Source of the DNA: Candidatus Latescibacterota bacterium
Lineage (GTDB): Bacteria; Latescibacterota; MWCZ01
Direction of reading: 5' to 3'
Length of the DNA stretch: 64,000 nucleotides
NCBI GenBank assembly: GCA_022706085.1
Contig: JAKJDF010000001.1
Location: 418,526-482,525 of the forward strand
Within the stretch, counting starts at the first letter, position 1. Every line of letters starts with the position of its first letter. Of this stretch, positions 1 to 7,586 are shown one piece after another. The notes beneath the pieces are model-generated. The model was not told where the DNA came from, ran no database searches, and saw nothing but the letters and a program-made list of their open reading frames with translations. Both the position numbers and the translations under genes were made by a program.

Positions 1-1
1 C

Positions 2-601
2 CCTGGCGCCGAATCGGCTCCGCCGCTGATCCCGACAGTCTATCGAATAGAATCCGAGGTGGAAAGGCTCTGCGGCGCCAGCACAAGCGGCGTGGGAATC
101 GGGGGTATGGCTACCAAAATCGGGGCTGCCAAAATGCTGGCCGCATCAGGAGTTCCGACGATCATCGCCAACGGTCGTACAACGCGCCTGGAAGACATCG
201 TATCCGGCAAACCGGTAGGAACCATCTTCCTGCCCGTTTCTGCGTCTGCACACACCAGCAGGCACCAGCACTGGATCCTCGCTCAGAAAACCCTCGGAAG
301 GCTTACTGTGGATTCGGGAGCCGCACGGGCGATCGTTGAAAGGAATACCAGCTTGCTCCCGAGCGGAATACAGCGGGTCGCGGGAAGATTCACCGAGGGC
401 GATGCCGTTGCCATTCTCACCGAGGACGGAGTGGAAATTGCAAGGGGCATAGCGCGGTATTCCGCAGACGAGATTCGGAAAATCGCCCGCCACCACTCCC
501 GCGAAATAGAAACTGCTCTCGGGTACACGCGAGGAGATGAGGTTGTCCACCGTGATAACCTCGTCACGGTTACGGACGGGTTGCCCCGTGCTGCGCGATA
601 A
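2..601 (+). CDS. proB: Glutamate 5-kinase, C-terminal part (5'-truncated by window edge)
   Basis: This is the last 199 codons of a glutamate 5-kinase, which phosphorylates glutamate in the first step of proline synthesis in the cytoplasm. The frame is open from the window edge. Early residues carry the amino-acid-kinase signature near the substrate pocket (TSGVGIGGMATKIGAAK), followed by RLEDIVSGKPVGTIF. The last ~100 residues (LTVDSGAARAIVE..., EGDAVAILTEDGVEIARGI) match the PUA domain usually found at the C terminus of ProB. The N-terminal nucleotide-binding part lies outside the window. The stop overlaps the likely start of the next gene, so the two may be cotranscribed. Family assignment is firm. 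Confidence 0.93.
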   Translation, partial: PGAESAPPLIPTVYRIESEVERLCGASTSGVGIGGMATKIGAAKMLAASGVPTIIANGRTTRLEDIVSGKPVGTIFLPVSASAHTSRHQHWILAQKTLGRLTVDSGAARAIVERNTSLLPSGIQRVAGRFTEGDAVAILTEDGVEIARGIARYSADEIRKIARHHSREIETALGYTRGDEVVHRDNLVTVTDGLPRAAR

Positions 602-2537
602 TCTGCGTATCGTGGGTCTTTGCGTCGCGCGAGGCTTTTCTGCGGCGCTTCTTTTCGGATTTCTTTCCTCCCCTTCACCCGCAGCAGAAGCGGATTCCAC
701 CGTTTCCGTGTGGGTTTTTCTCACCGACCACGGCGAATCGAGCGGAGTGCTCAACCGTCCTTCCGCGCCGATTTCTGAGCGCGCAAGGGCACGGACGGCC
801 ACTCGCGGTTTGCCCGCGGATGACGTTCTGGCTGTGTATGCCCCTTATGTCGAACGGGTGTCATCGCGCGTCTGCCGTGTGCGCACTGTCTCCCGCTGGT
901 TGAATGCGGTAAGCGCGGACGCAACACCGGCACAGATTGAGAGCCTCGTAACGATGCCAGAGGTGCGTGCTGTCAGCCCGGTACGTACGTACCGGCATGA
1001 GCTGCCCGACCTCGACGCCACGCAGGCACGCATCGCACCCGCGATCGCGGATACGGTCCAGCAACGGTACGGGGGCAGCTTCTGGCAGTACGGCCGAGTC
1101 GGGATTCCGGAACTGCATGCGCTCGGTCTCACCGGCAGCGGAATCATGGTCTGCGTGATTGACGCCGGATTTACCCGGTTTGATCACCCCGCGTTTGCTC
1201 ACCTGAACGTCGTCCAGACGAAGGATTTCATCACGGGGTCCGCCAGTTTGACTCCCGATTCACACGGGGCGCAGGTTCTCTCGGTGATCGCGGGGAACGA
1301 AGCGGGAATGCTTGTCGGTCCGGCGTACGGCGCGGAGTACATGCTTGCCCGCACGGAAGCCCGCGCAGTGGAGGTTCGTGCCGAGGAGGATTTCTGGATC
1401 GCGGCGGTGGAATGGGCGGACTCCGCCGGCGCGGACATCATCACGAGCAGCCTCGGGTACAACACGTTCGACGATCCATCCCAGAACCACAGTCTCGCGG
1501 AACTGGATGGTTCTTCACTGATCACCCAGGCCGCTGACCGCGCCGTGGCGCGCGGTATTGTCGTCGTTGTTTCGGCGGGGAATGAGCGCGGTGCGAGCGG
1601 GGCGCCGGAGTGGCAGGGGCGGATTACCCTTCCCGCGGACGGTTTCGGCGTACTGGCTGTCGGTTCCCTCACCGCGACCGACCAGATCGCGGCATCGAGT
1701 TCAACCGGACCAACCGCCGACGGAAGAATCAAACCGGACCTAGTGGCACCGGGTGACAACGTGCTTGCGCTCGACGTTGCGATGACGTCAGGCTATGCAC
1801 GTGTTTCTGGCACGTCGTTCGCTGCACCGATCGTCGCCGGCGCGGCAGCGTTGCTGCTGGAAAAGAATCCGTTGTGGACCCCTGCGGACGTGCGGCGCGC
1901 GCTCCTCTGGTCGGCCGAGGACATTCTTGCACCGGGACCGGATGTTCTTTCCGGGTGGGGAGTGATGAATGCCAACCTGGCAGTAGACGAAGTCGTTCAC
2001 TCGGGTATCGTCGGGAGGGTTTTTTCGACCATCACGTACGTTGGAGGGCAGGCGAAGGACGTGCCGGTTGCAGGCGTGCGCGTCGAGCTGCGAAACGGGA
2101 ATGGCGTTCCGGTGGCTGAAACAACTACGGATGCGCGGGGGAGGTTCAGTTTCAGCGGACAGCCTGATGGCGCGTACAGGGTCCGTTTCTCCCATCCAGG
2201 GTTCGCCGAGGCTCAATCGGATGTTACGATCCCGCAGACCATCCAGTTGCGCTTGACGCTTCTCCCCGCTACTTCAGCCGGAGCTCAGGCGTACCGTTTG
2301 TTCCCCAACCCCGCGACACCTGCGAGCGGGGTCACGATTTCCGGCGCGGCGCACCCTGACCTCGTCGCGAAATTCTACGATATTTCCGGTACGCTGGTGC
2401 GAACGCTCGGGCCGCAACAGATGTACTGGGACCTCACTTCGCAGGGGGGAAGGCAAGTAGCAGGCGGCGTGTATTTCTGCAGGATAGAAGTGGCAGGTTC
2501 TGAGGTGTGGAACGGGAAAATCGCTGTCGTCCGGTAA
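588..2537 (+). CDS. Secreted subtilisin-like (S8) serine protease with T9SS-type C-terminal domain
   Basis: A 649-residue exported protease. GTG at 588 is preferred as start because it is followed directly by a hydrophobic signal peptide (ARGFSAALLFGFLSSPSPAAEA) and overlaps proB by only 14 bases; an ATG at 537 would overlap by 65. The S8 catalytic residues, numbered from that GTG, are Asp192 (VIDAGF), His226 (DSHGAQV) and Ser410 (GTSFAAP). An oxyanion Asn is in VVVVSAGN. After the peptidase comes a carboxypeptidase-regulatory-like beta domain (GVRVELRNGNGVPVAETTT, GRFSFSGQPDGAYRV). The end (YRLFPNPATP ... GGRQVAGGVYFCRIEVAG) looks like a type IX secretion sorting/FlgD-like domain. Substrates are unknown. 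Export through the C25/PorV system encoded at 11-17 kb is inference. Confidence 0.9.
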   Translation: MLRDNLRIVGLCVARGFSAALLFGFLSSPSPAAEADSTVSVWVFLTDHGESSGVLNRPSAPISERARARTATRGLPADDVLAVYAPYVERVSSRVCRVRTVSRWLNAVSADATPAQIESLVTMPEVRAVSPVRTYRHELPDLDATQARIAPAIADTVQQRYGGSFWQYGRVGIPELHALGLTGSGIMVCVIDAGFTRFDHPAFAHLNVVQTKDFITGSASLTPDSHGAQVLSVIAGNEAGMLVGPAYGAEYMLARTEARAVEVRAEEDFWIAAVEWADSAGADIITSSLGYNTFDDPSQNHSLAELDGSSLITQAADRAVARGIVVVVSAGNERGASGAPEWQGRITLPADGFGVLAVGSLTATDQIAASSSTGPTADGRIKPDLVAPGDNVLALDVAMTSGYARVSGTSFAAPIVAGAAALLLEKNPLWTPADVRRALLWSAEDILAPGPDVLSGWGVMNANLAVDEVVHSGIVGRVFSTITYVGGQAKDVPVAGVRVELRNGNGVPVAETTTDARGRFSFSGQPDGAYRVRFSHPGFAEAQSDVTIPQTIQLRLTLLPATSAGAQAYRLFPNPATPASGVTISGAAHPDLVAKFYDISGTLVRTLGPQQMYWDLTSQGGRQVAGGVYFCRIEVAGSEVWNGKIAVVR

Positions 2538-2562
2538 TGCGGCGGGAATGAGAGGTAGACGT

Positions 2563-3066
2563 ATGGAACGCCTCTGGGCTCCGTGGCGAATGAAATACAT
2601 CCTTGGCGAAGCGGGCAGGTCGGAAGGATGTGTTTTCTGCGAGGCCGCGCACACCACCGACGATGCGGCGCACCTTGTTGTGGGACGGATGAGTTGCACG
2701 ATGACTATCATGAACCTTTTTCCGTATACAAACGGTCACATGATGGTGATTCCGTACAGGCATGTCTCCGGTCTTTCCGACCTCACCAGCGAAGAGCGGC
2801 TCGAAATCATGGAAGGGGCGGCAACCGCAGTGGACGTGCTTCGGGAGACCTTCCGCTGCGATGGCAACAACCTTGGGTTCAACCTTGGCAGGCCCGCGGG
2901 CGCAGGCATCGACGCGCACCTTCACATGCACGTGGTTCCGCGCTGGAACGGCGACACCAATTACATGGCGGTTCTTGACGACACAAGGGTGATTTCGGAG
3001 GCTCTGGAAGAAACCTACAGACGGCTCAGAGCTGCGTACCGGGAGCGTGGACTCGCGCCTGCATGA
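2563..3066 (+). CDS. HIT-family nucleotide hydrolase/phosphorylase
   Basis: A 167-residue histidine-triad protein. The catalytic triad is visible as His119-Leu-His121-Met-His123 in DAHLHMHVVPRW. The family hydrolyses or phosphorolyses dinucleoside polyphosphates or nucleotidyl-amidates. The start MERLWAPWRMKYI is characteristic of the bacterial AP4A-phosphorylase-like branch. A CVFC pair near residue 23 and a His near 30 fit the zinc site of that branch. ATG at 2563 is chosen because AGAGG lies just upstream; an ATG 15 bases earlier lacks one. It lies 25 bases after the protease gene and begins a run of closely spaced + strand genes. The exact substrate cannot be told from sequence. Confidence 0.9.
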   Translation: MERLWAPWRMKYILGEAGRSEGCVFCEAAHTTDDAAHLVVGRMSCTMTIMNLFPYTNGHMMVIPYRHVSGLSDLTSEERLEIMEGAATAVDVLRETFRCDGNNLGFNLGRPAGAGIDAHLHMHVVPRWNGDTNYMAVLDDTRVISEALEETYRRLRAAYRERGLAPA

Positions 3067-3087
3067 CGCCAGCACCGTGAACCGACG

Positions 3088-3537
3088 ATGGGAATGTGGA
3101 CGGGTTTTCATTTCGGAAGCGCACCTCGCGTGGCCTGGTACGTGCGGATTGCCCTCTATGCGGCAATCCTTCTGGGGACAGCATTCGGGTTGAACCGTCT
3201 GCGGGGCAGGATTCCCCAGGCTTTTGGACTCACGCCGATTCGGGTGGAAGTGCTCTCGCTGGAACGATTTCGCGATCGAGACCCCCGCGGAGGCGAGGAG
3301 AACACATTCGGCGTTGTCGCGAGAATAACCGGGAGAAAGAGCCCTTCCGTCAGCGTATCACTCCGACAATTCGTGCTCAAGACCAAGGGTGGGCACCTTG
3401 TCCGCCCGTACGCCAGCTCCCTGCAGTTTGACCATCTGGGTAACCTGGCGATTGCGCATGCGGACACGCTCACCGGCGTCTTCCTGTTTGCCGTTCCCTC
3501 CACTGAGAAACCGTCTGAGTTCTGGTGGAACCCGTGA
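3088..3537 (+). CDS. Small membrane-anchored hypothetical protein
   Basis: A 149-residue protein of unknown function. The N terminus has one clear hydrophobic segment (about residues 15-35, VAWYVRIALYAAILLGTAFG) followed by basic residues (NRLRGR), which predicts an inner-membrane anchor. The remainder is soluble and beta-rich with no recognisable motif. It lies 21 bases after the HIT gene and overlaps the start of the RlmD-like gene by 13 bases, so it is probably translated as part of this operon. A second ATG two codons later is an equally possible start, since neither has a strong ribosome-binding site. No function is proposed. Confidence 0.7.
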   Translation: MGMWTGFHFGSAPRVAWYVRIALYAAILLGTAFGLNRLRGRIPQAFGLTPIRVEVLSLERFRDRDPRGGEENTFGVVARITGRKSPSVSVSLRQFVLKTKGGHLVRPYASSLQFDHLGNLAIAHADTLTGVFLFAVPSTEKPSEFWWNP

Positions 3538-4856
3538 ACGCCCACGAACCGTTCCCCGTCTCAGTCGGGGATGTCATTGAGCTGGAAATCCACGACCAAC
3601 CGTATGGCGACGCGGCCCTCGGGCGTTTTTCCGGACTGGCCGTATTCGTGCCGGGCGCGGTTGCGGGAGACCGCATTCTTGCGCGGGTGACTGAAGTCCA
3701 CACCCGGTACGCGCGGGCGGACCTGATCTCCGTTATTACCTCCTCTCCGGATCGTGTTCAGGCCGAATGCCCGCTCGCGGGTCGTTGCGGGGGCTGCCAG
3801 TGGCAGACGACGGCAATAGCAAGGCAGCAGACGGCCAAGCACAGGGCCGTTGTCGAAGCTCTCCGCCGAGTCGGGAAATGGGAAGAGCCGCCGGTTCGCG
3901 ACATCGTTCCGAGCGGCCAGCCCTGGAAGTATCGAAACAAAGCCCGGTACGCCGTTGTTACAGGAGCCGGAGGGACAGGAATCGGGTACTTCGGCACGCG
4001 GACCCACGATCTTGTGAGTGTCTCCCGTTGCCCTCTCAATATGGACCGGCTTGGCGCACTCCTCGATGCTGCGCACGATCTTTTGATCAACGATTCCCGA
4101 TTTGAAGACCTTCGCGCGACCACGAATTCCCTCGCCGGGAGAACGAGCGCGGCAACCGGTGAAACGGTGTTGCGGGTGGCTGGCAGAGCAGCGTCCAACT
4201 GGGGAGCTTTCGCCGGGGCGCTTCGGCAACGGGTCCCGTTCGTGAGCGGAGTTGTCGTTGCGGGCCATCCGAGGCGCGGTGATCGTGTGGTGTGGGGCTC
4301 GGGCAGCCTGACGGAATGTGTACGAGGGAATGAGTATCGCGTGTCGGCCTCCTCATTTTTCCAGGTGAATCCGTATGCTGTCGGCAATCTCGTGGAAACA
4401 GTCGCGGAAGCCGCGGATTTGCAAGGGAACGAGATTCTTGTGGACGCGTACGGAGGGGTAGGCCTTTTCTCTTTTGCGTTCCGCCGCGATGCAGCCCGAG
4501 TTTTCCTCATCGAATCAGACGCATCGGCACTCCGTGACGCCAAGGCAATCGCGGACGCCCTCCGTGCCGAAAATGTTACCATTGTAGATGGCCCCGTAGA
4601 ACGCGCGGCGAGCCGGATTCCCAAAGCCCACACGGTCATCTGTGATCCCCCGCGGGAAGGGGCGGGGCCGGGTGGAATCCACGCTCTTGTCTCTCTCAAG
4701 CCACGGAAATTCGTATATGTCGCGTGCGACCCGGCAAGCCTGGCGCGCGATTCCAGTTTTCTTCGCGCGGAAGGATTCCGCCTTACGTGGGCGCGACCGC
4801 TGGACATGTTTCCTCACACGTACCACGTTGAAACCGTAGCGCTTTTTGAAAGGTAA
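3525..4856 (+). CDS. rlmD: 23S rRNA (uracil-5-)-methyltransferase, RumA/RlmD family
   Basis: A 443-residue SAM-dependent RNA uracil C5-methyltransferase acting on 23S rRNA. Domain order: an N-terminal TRAM RNA-binding domain (residues ~10-70), then the Cys82-x5-Cys88-x2-Cys91 cluster that with a later Cys (SRCPLN) binds the 4Fe-4S centre of RlmD-type enzymes, then the methyltransferase fold with a SAM loop (LVDAYGGVGLFSF), CDPPREG and the catalytic Cys in YVACDPASLARD. GTG starts at 3525 or 3534 are both possible; both overlap or abut the upstream gene. The stop is followed immediately by the TrmL start codon (TAAATG). Assignment to RlmD rather than RlmC/TrmA rests on the TRAM domain and Cys cluster and is less certain than the family. 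Confidence 0.9.
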   Translation: MEPVNAHEPFPVSVGDVIELEIHDQPYGDAALGRFSGLAVFVPGAVAGDRILARVTEVHTRYARADLISVITSSPDRVQAECPLAGRCGGCQWQTTAIARQQTAKHRAVVEALRRVGKWEEPPVRDIVPSGQPWKYRNKARYAVVTGAGGTGIGYFGTRTHDLVSVSRCPLNMDRLGALLDAAHDLLINDSRFEDLRATTNSLAGRTSAATGETVLRVAGRAASNWGAFAGALRQRVPFVSGVVVAGHPRRGDRVVWGSGSLTECVRGNEYRVSASSFFQVNPYAVGNLVETVAEAADLQGNEILVDAYGGVGLFSFAFRRDAARVFLIESDASALRDAKAIADALRAENVTIVDGPVERAASRIPKAHTVICDPPREGAGPGGIHALVSLKPRKFVYVACDPASLARDSSFLRAEGFRLTWARPLDMFPHTYHVETVALFER

Positions 4857-5396
4857 ATGTCGGTGTTTGGCGATCGTCGACGTCCTCATCCGTTTGTGGA
4901 ACCCGTGGATGTTGATCCCGGGTGGCGCGATGACGGTGGGGTCAGGCTCAATGTTGTGCTTGTTGAGCCAGAGATTCCTCAGAATACGGGCACCATTGCG
5001 CGGCTGTGCGCCGCCACCGCGTGCGTTCTGCACCTTGTGGAACCGCTCGGATTCGACGTGAGCGATCGCACGCTGAGGCGTGCGGGGCTGGATTACTGGC
5101 AACACGTAACGGTATTCGTACACGAATCGTTCGGCGCGTTGCAGGACGCATACCCCGGCGCGCGATTCTGGTATACCTCGAAAAAGGCGCGTGTTCTTTA
5201 CACCCGAGCGAGGTTTCGCCCCGATGATTTTATCGTGTTTGGAAAGGAAACGACGGGTTTGCCGCCTGACCTCCTCGACGTGAATTCCGAAAGGTCGCTG
5301 GCGATTCCGATGTTCGGGCCGGTGCGAAGCCTGAATCTTGCGAACGCAGTAAGCATTGTTCTGTATGAAGCACTGCGGCAGTTGAGGGGTTTCTGA
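4857..5396 (+). CDS. trmL: tRNA (cytidine/uridine-2'-O-)-methyltransferase TrmL (SpoU family)
   Basis: A 179-residue SPOUT-fold RNA ribose methyltransferase. TrmL modifies the wobble position 34 of leucine tRNAs. Family motifs are LVEPEIPQNTGTIARLC (motif 1), FGKETTGLP (motif 2) and IPMFGPVRSLNLANAVSIVLYEA (motif 3 with the SAM-binding knot). The start ATG follows the rlmD stop directly and has GAAAGG five bases upstream inside the rlmD tail, which supports translational coupling. This start gives about 29 extra N-terminal residues relative to typical TrmL, and they carry no motif. Two RNA methyltransferases in tandem suggest a translation-maintenance operon. Confidence 0.92.
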   Translation: MSVFGDRRRPHPFVEPVDVDPGWRDDGGVRLNVVLVEPEIPQNTGTIARLCAATACVLHLVEPLGFDVSDRTLRRAGLDYWQHVTVFVHESFGALQDAYPGARFWYTSKKARVLYTRARFRPDDFIVFGKETTGLPPDLLDVNSERSLAIPMFGPVRSLNLANAVSIVLYEALRQLRGF

Positions 5397-5422
5397 AGCG
5401 CGTATTGCTCAGGAGGAATTCG

Positions 5423-5617
5423 ATGAAGGCCAAAGTGATCTGCGTCCAAACCACCGATCCCGGACGGATCGGGGATCTGCTGCAAGGCAAGCTGAACGAG
5501 TTTCTGGCGACGGTACCCTCCGCTGACGTGCGTTCCACTCACATGGCGGCGCTGGACATCGGTGGCCCTTCGCAAGCAGACGTGCTGGTGGTGTACACGG
5601 TGTTCTACACGGCATGA
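5423..5617 (+). CDS. 64-residue hypothetical protein with strong RBS
   Basis: A short protein (starts MKAKVICVQTTDPGRIG) preceded by a perfect AGGAGG at 5411-5416, six bases before the ATG. That is the best Shine-Dalgarno in this part of the window. It lies between trmL and the CocE-like gene and its stop overlaps the broader downstream frame by a few bases. There is no signal peptide, no cysteine pair and no recognised domain. The content is mixed hydrophobic with a beta-rich C terminus (ADVLVVYTVFYTA). The ribosome-binding site and operon position argue that it is translated; function is unknown. Confidence 0.6.
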   Translation: MKAKVICVQTTDPGRIGDLLQGKLNEFLATVPSADVRSTHMAALDIGGPSQADVLVVYTVFYTA

Positions 5618-5637
5618 ACCGGATGGAGGGAAATTCA

Positions 5638-7302
5638 ATGCGCGCTCGAACATTGGCCCTTGTCGGCCTGTGTCTGGCGTCTTTCGCGTCGGGGTGCAGC
5701 CTGATTCTGAAGCTCCCCCCCTCGACCACGCACATGGTGCGAATGCGAGACGGGACAGAGCTGGCGACAGACGTCTATTTCCCGAAGGGGCGCCTCCACC
5801 GGATGCCAACGATTCTTATCAGGAACACCTACAACAAAGGCGCGGTGGCGAATGGCATCAAGACCTCGTCCGTGATCGCGAAGACCTTCACAGACAAGGG
5901 ATACGCGGTTGTCGTGCAGGATACACGGGGCAGGTTTGCCTCCGCCGGCGTTGATTCGATTTTCCGGACGGACGGTGCAGGGCCGAATCAGGATGGGTAC
6001 GACACGATTGAATGGATCACGCGCCAGAACTGGAGCAACGGCGCAGTCGGGATGTGGGGCATGTCGGCCCTTGGGATCACGTCGTATATGGCGGTGGCCA
6101 GCGGGCACCCTGCGCTTAAGGCAGCGTACGTGGTGATGTGCGGCTCGAACCTTTACGATGACGTTTTCTTCCCCGGCGGGGCATTTCGCAAGGATCTGGT
6201 GGAGCGATGGGTTACGGCCCAGGGTCGTGCTGATTACCTGCCTGTGCTGCGGGAACACGCGTCGTATGACGATTACTGGGAAGCCATGAATCTCTCGGTC
6301 CACGCTCCTCGCGCGCACACGGCAGTGTACCACTGCGGCGGCTGGTTTGATGTGATGAGCGCGGGGCAGACAAACGGGTTCCAGGCGCTTCATGAACGCG
6401 GAGGCGAGGGAGCGCGCGGGAAGCAACTGATGGTAATGGGGCCCTGGTCGCACCACGGAATGGGCCGGAAGCAGGGAGATATTGAGTTCCCCGGAAACAA
6501 CAAGAACGTGAACCCCATGGGGGATGCGGTGGCATGGTTTGACAGCCGGCTCAAAGGTGTTCCCACCCGGGTGGACAGCGTGGCGGCGGTTCGGTACTAC
6601 CTCATGGGGGCTTCAGGGGACAGCTCCGGGGCTGGCAACCGCTGGCTGAATGCGCCGACATGGCCGCCGCCGGAATCGCGGGACGTGGCGTTCTACCTCG
6701 CGGCGGACGGGAAGTTATCCCGTGACCCGCCAACCGGCGCAGAAGGGGCCCTGAGCTATGAGTATGACCCACGAAATCCGGTTCCCACGCTGGGAGGCTT
6801 GAATCTGTACCCGCCGATTGGCCCGCGGGACGTACGATCCGTGGAATCGCGTCCCGACGTTCTGAGTTTCACCACGCCACCTCTGGAAACACCGGTCGCC
6901 ATCGCAGGCAACGTTCGTGTAAAGCTATGGGCGTCTTCTTCCGCGAAGGACACCGATTTCACTGCAATGCTGTGTGACGTCTACCCTGACGGCCGTTCGG
7001 TTTCGATACTGGACGGTGCGATTCGGGCCTGCCACCGGAACACCACCAGGGAAGAACACCTTCTCGCCCCCGGGGAGGTCTACGAATTCACCATAAACCT
7101 CTGGGACACCGCACTTGCGTTTGAACGTGGTCATTCGATCCGGGTGGACATATCGAGCAGCAATTTCCCCCGGTTCGAGGCGAACACAAATACCGGCGCT
7201 TCGTCGGGTTCCGACACTACGCGCGTGGTGGCGAGAAACACTGTCTATTTCGGAGCAGACAGACCTTCTGCTCTCATCCTGCCGGTGATTTCACTGGAGT
7301 GA
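5638..7302 (+). CDS. CocE/NonD-type X-Pro dipeptidyl-peptidase family hydrolase, lipoprotein
   Basis: A 554-residue alpha/beta hydrolase. ATG 5638 is preceded by GGAGG and opens a lipoprotein-like signal ending in FASGC, so the enzyme is probably lipid-anchored in the envelope. The mature start (MVRMRDGTELATDVYFPK) is the standard CocE/NonD opening. The likely nucleophile is Ser143 in WGMSALG, and the catalytic His lies in PWSHHGMG (residues 272-273). The C-terminal half (FTTPPLETPVAIAGNVRVKLWASSSAKDTDF) is the jelly-roll domain typical of the family. Members cleave esters, amides or X-Pro peptides, and the substrate is not predictable. It is the last gene of this + strand run, followed by a tRNA on the opposite strand. 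Confidence 0.9.
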   Translation: MRARTLALVGLCLASFASGCSLILKLPPSTTHMVRMRDGTELATDVYFPKGRLHRMPTILIRNTYNKGAVANGIKTSSVIAKTFTDKGYAVVVQDTRGRFASAGVDSIFRTDGAGPNQDGYDTIEWITRQNWSNGAVGMWGMSALGITSYMAVASGHPALKAAYVVMCGSNLYDDVFFPGGAFRKDLVERWVTAQGRADYLPVLREHASYDDYWEAMNLSVHAPRAHTAVYHCGGWFDVMSAGQTNGFQALHERGGEGARGKQLMVMGPWSHHGMGRKQGDIEFPGNNKNVNPMGDAVAWFDSRLKGVPTRVDSVAAVRYYLMGASGDSSGAGNRWLNAPTWPPPESRDVAFYLAADGKLSRDPPTGAEGALSYEYDPRNPVPTLGGLNLYPPIGPRDVRSVESRPDVLSFTTPPLETPVAIAGNVRVKLWASSSAKDTDFTAMLCDVYPDGRSVSILDGAIRACHRNTTREEHLLAPGEVYEFTINLWDTALAFERGHSIRVDISSSNFPRFEANTNTGASSGSDTTRVVARNTVYFGADRPSALILPVISLE

Positions 7303-7365
7303 ATGCTGCAGGACGGTGCTGGGGCCCCGTGGGCGGAAAGTGGATTCGAAGAATGCTGGAGGGTA

Positions 7366-7443
7366 TGGTCGGGGCGCCGGGATTTGAACCCAGGACCCTC
7401 TGCTCCCAAAGCAGATGCGCTAGCCGGACTGCGCCACGCCCCG
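7366..7443 (-). tRNA. tRNA-Pro (anticodon TGG)
   Basis: The reverse strand folds as a 78-base tRNA. The acceptor stem is CGGGGCG (7443-7437) pairing with CGCCCCG (7376-7370). The D arm contains TGGCGCAG...AGCGCA. The anticodon stem TCTGC/GCAGA encloses the 7-base loop TTTGGGA with anticodon TGG, and the T arm contains GGTTCAAATCC. The discriminator base is A and the terminal CCA is encoded (7368-7366). It stands alone between a convergent + strand operon and the ABC exporter gene. Confidence 0.96.
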
Positions 7444-7586
7444 ACAAGGGTGTATGAAAGATAGGGAACTACGCGTTGGCACGGCAAGCAAAAGACGCGG
7501 TTGTACATCGCTCGCCATGGGGTGATTTGCGTCTGCGCGGCGCGCATTTCGCGAGGTATTGTTCCTGCGGAGGCCGAAGAGAGGCC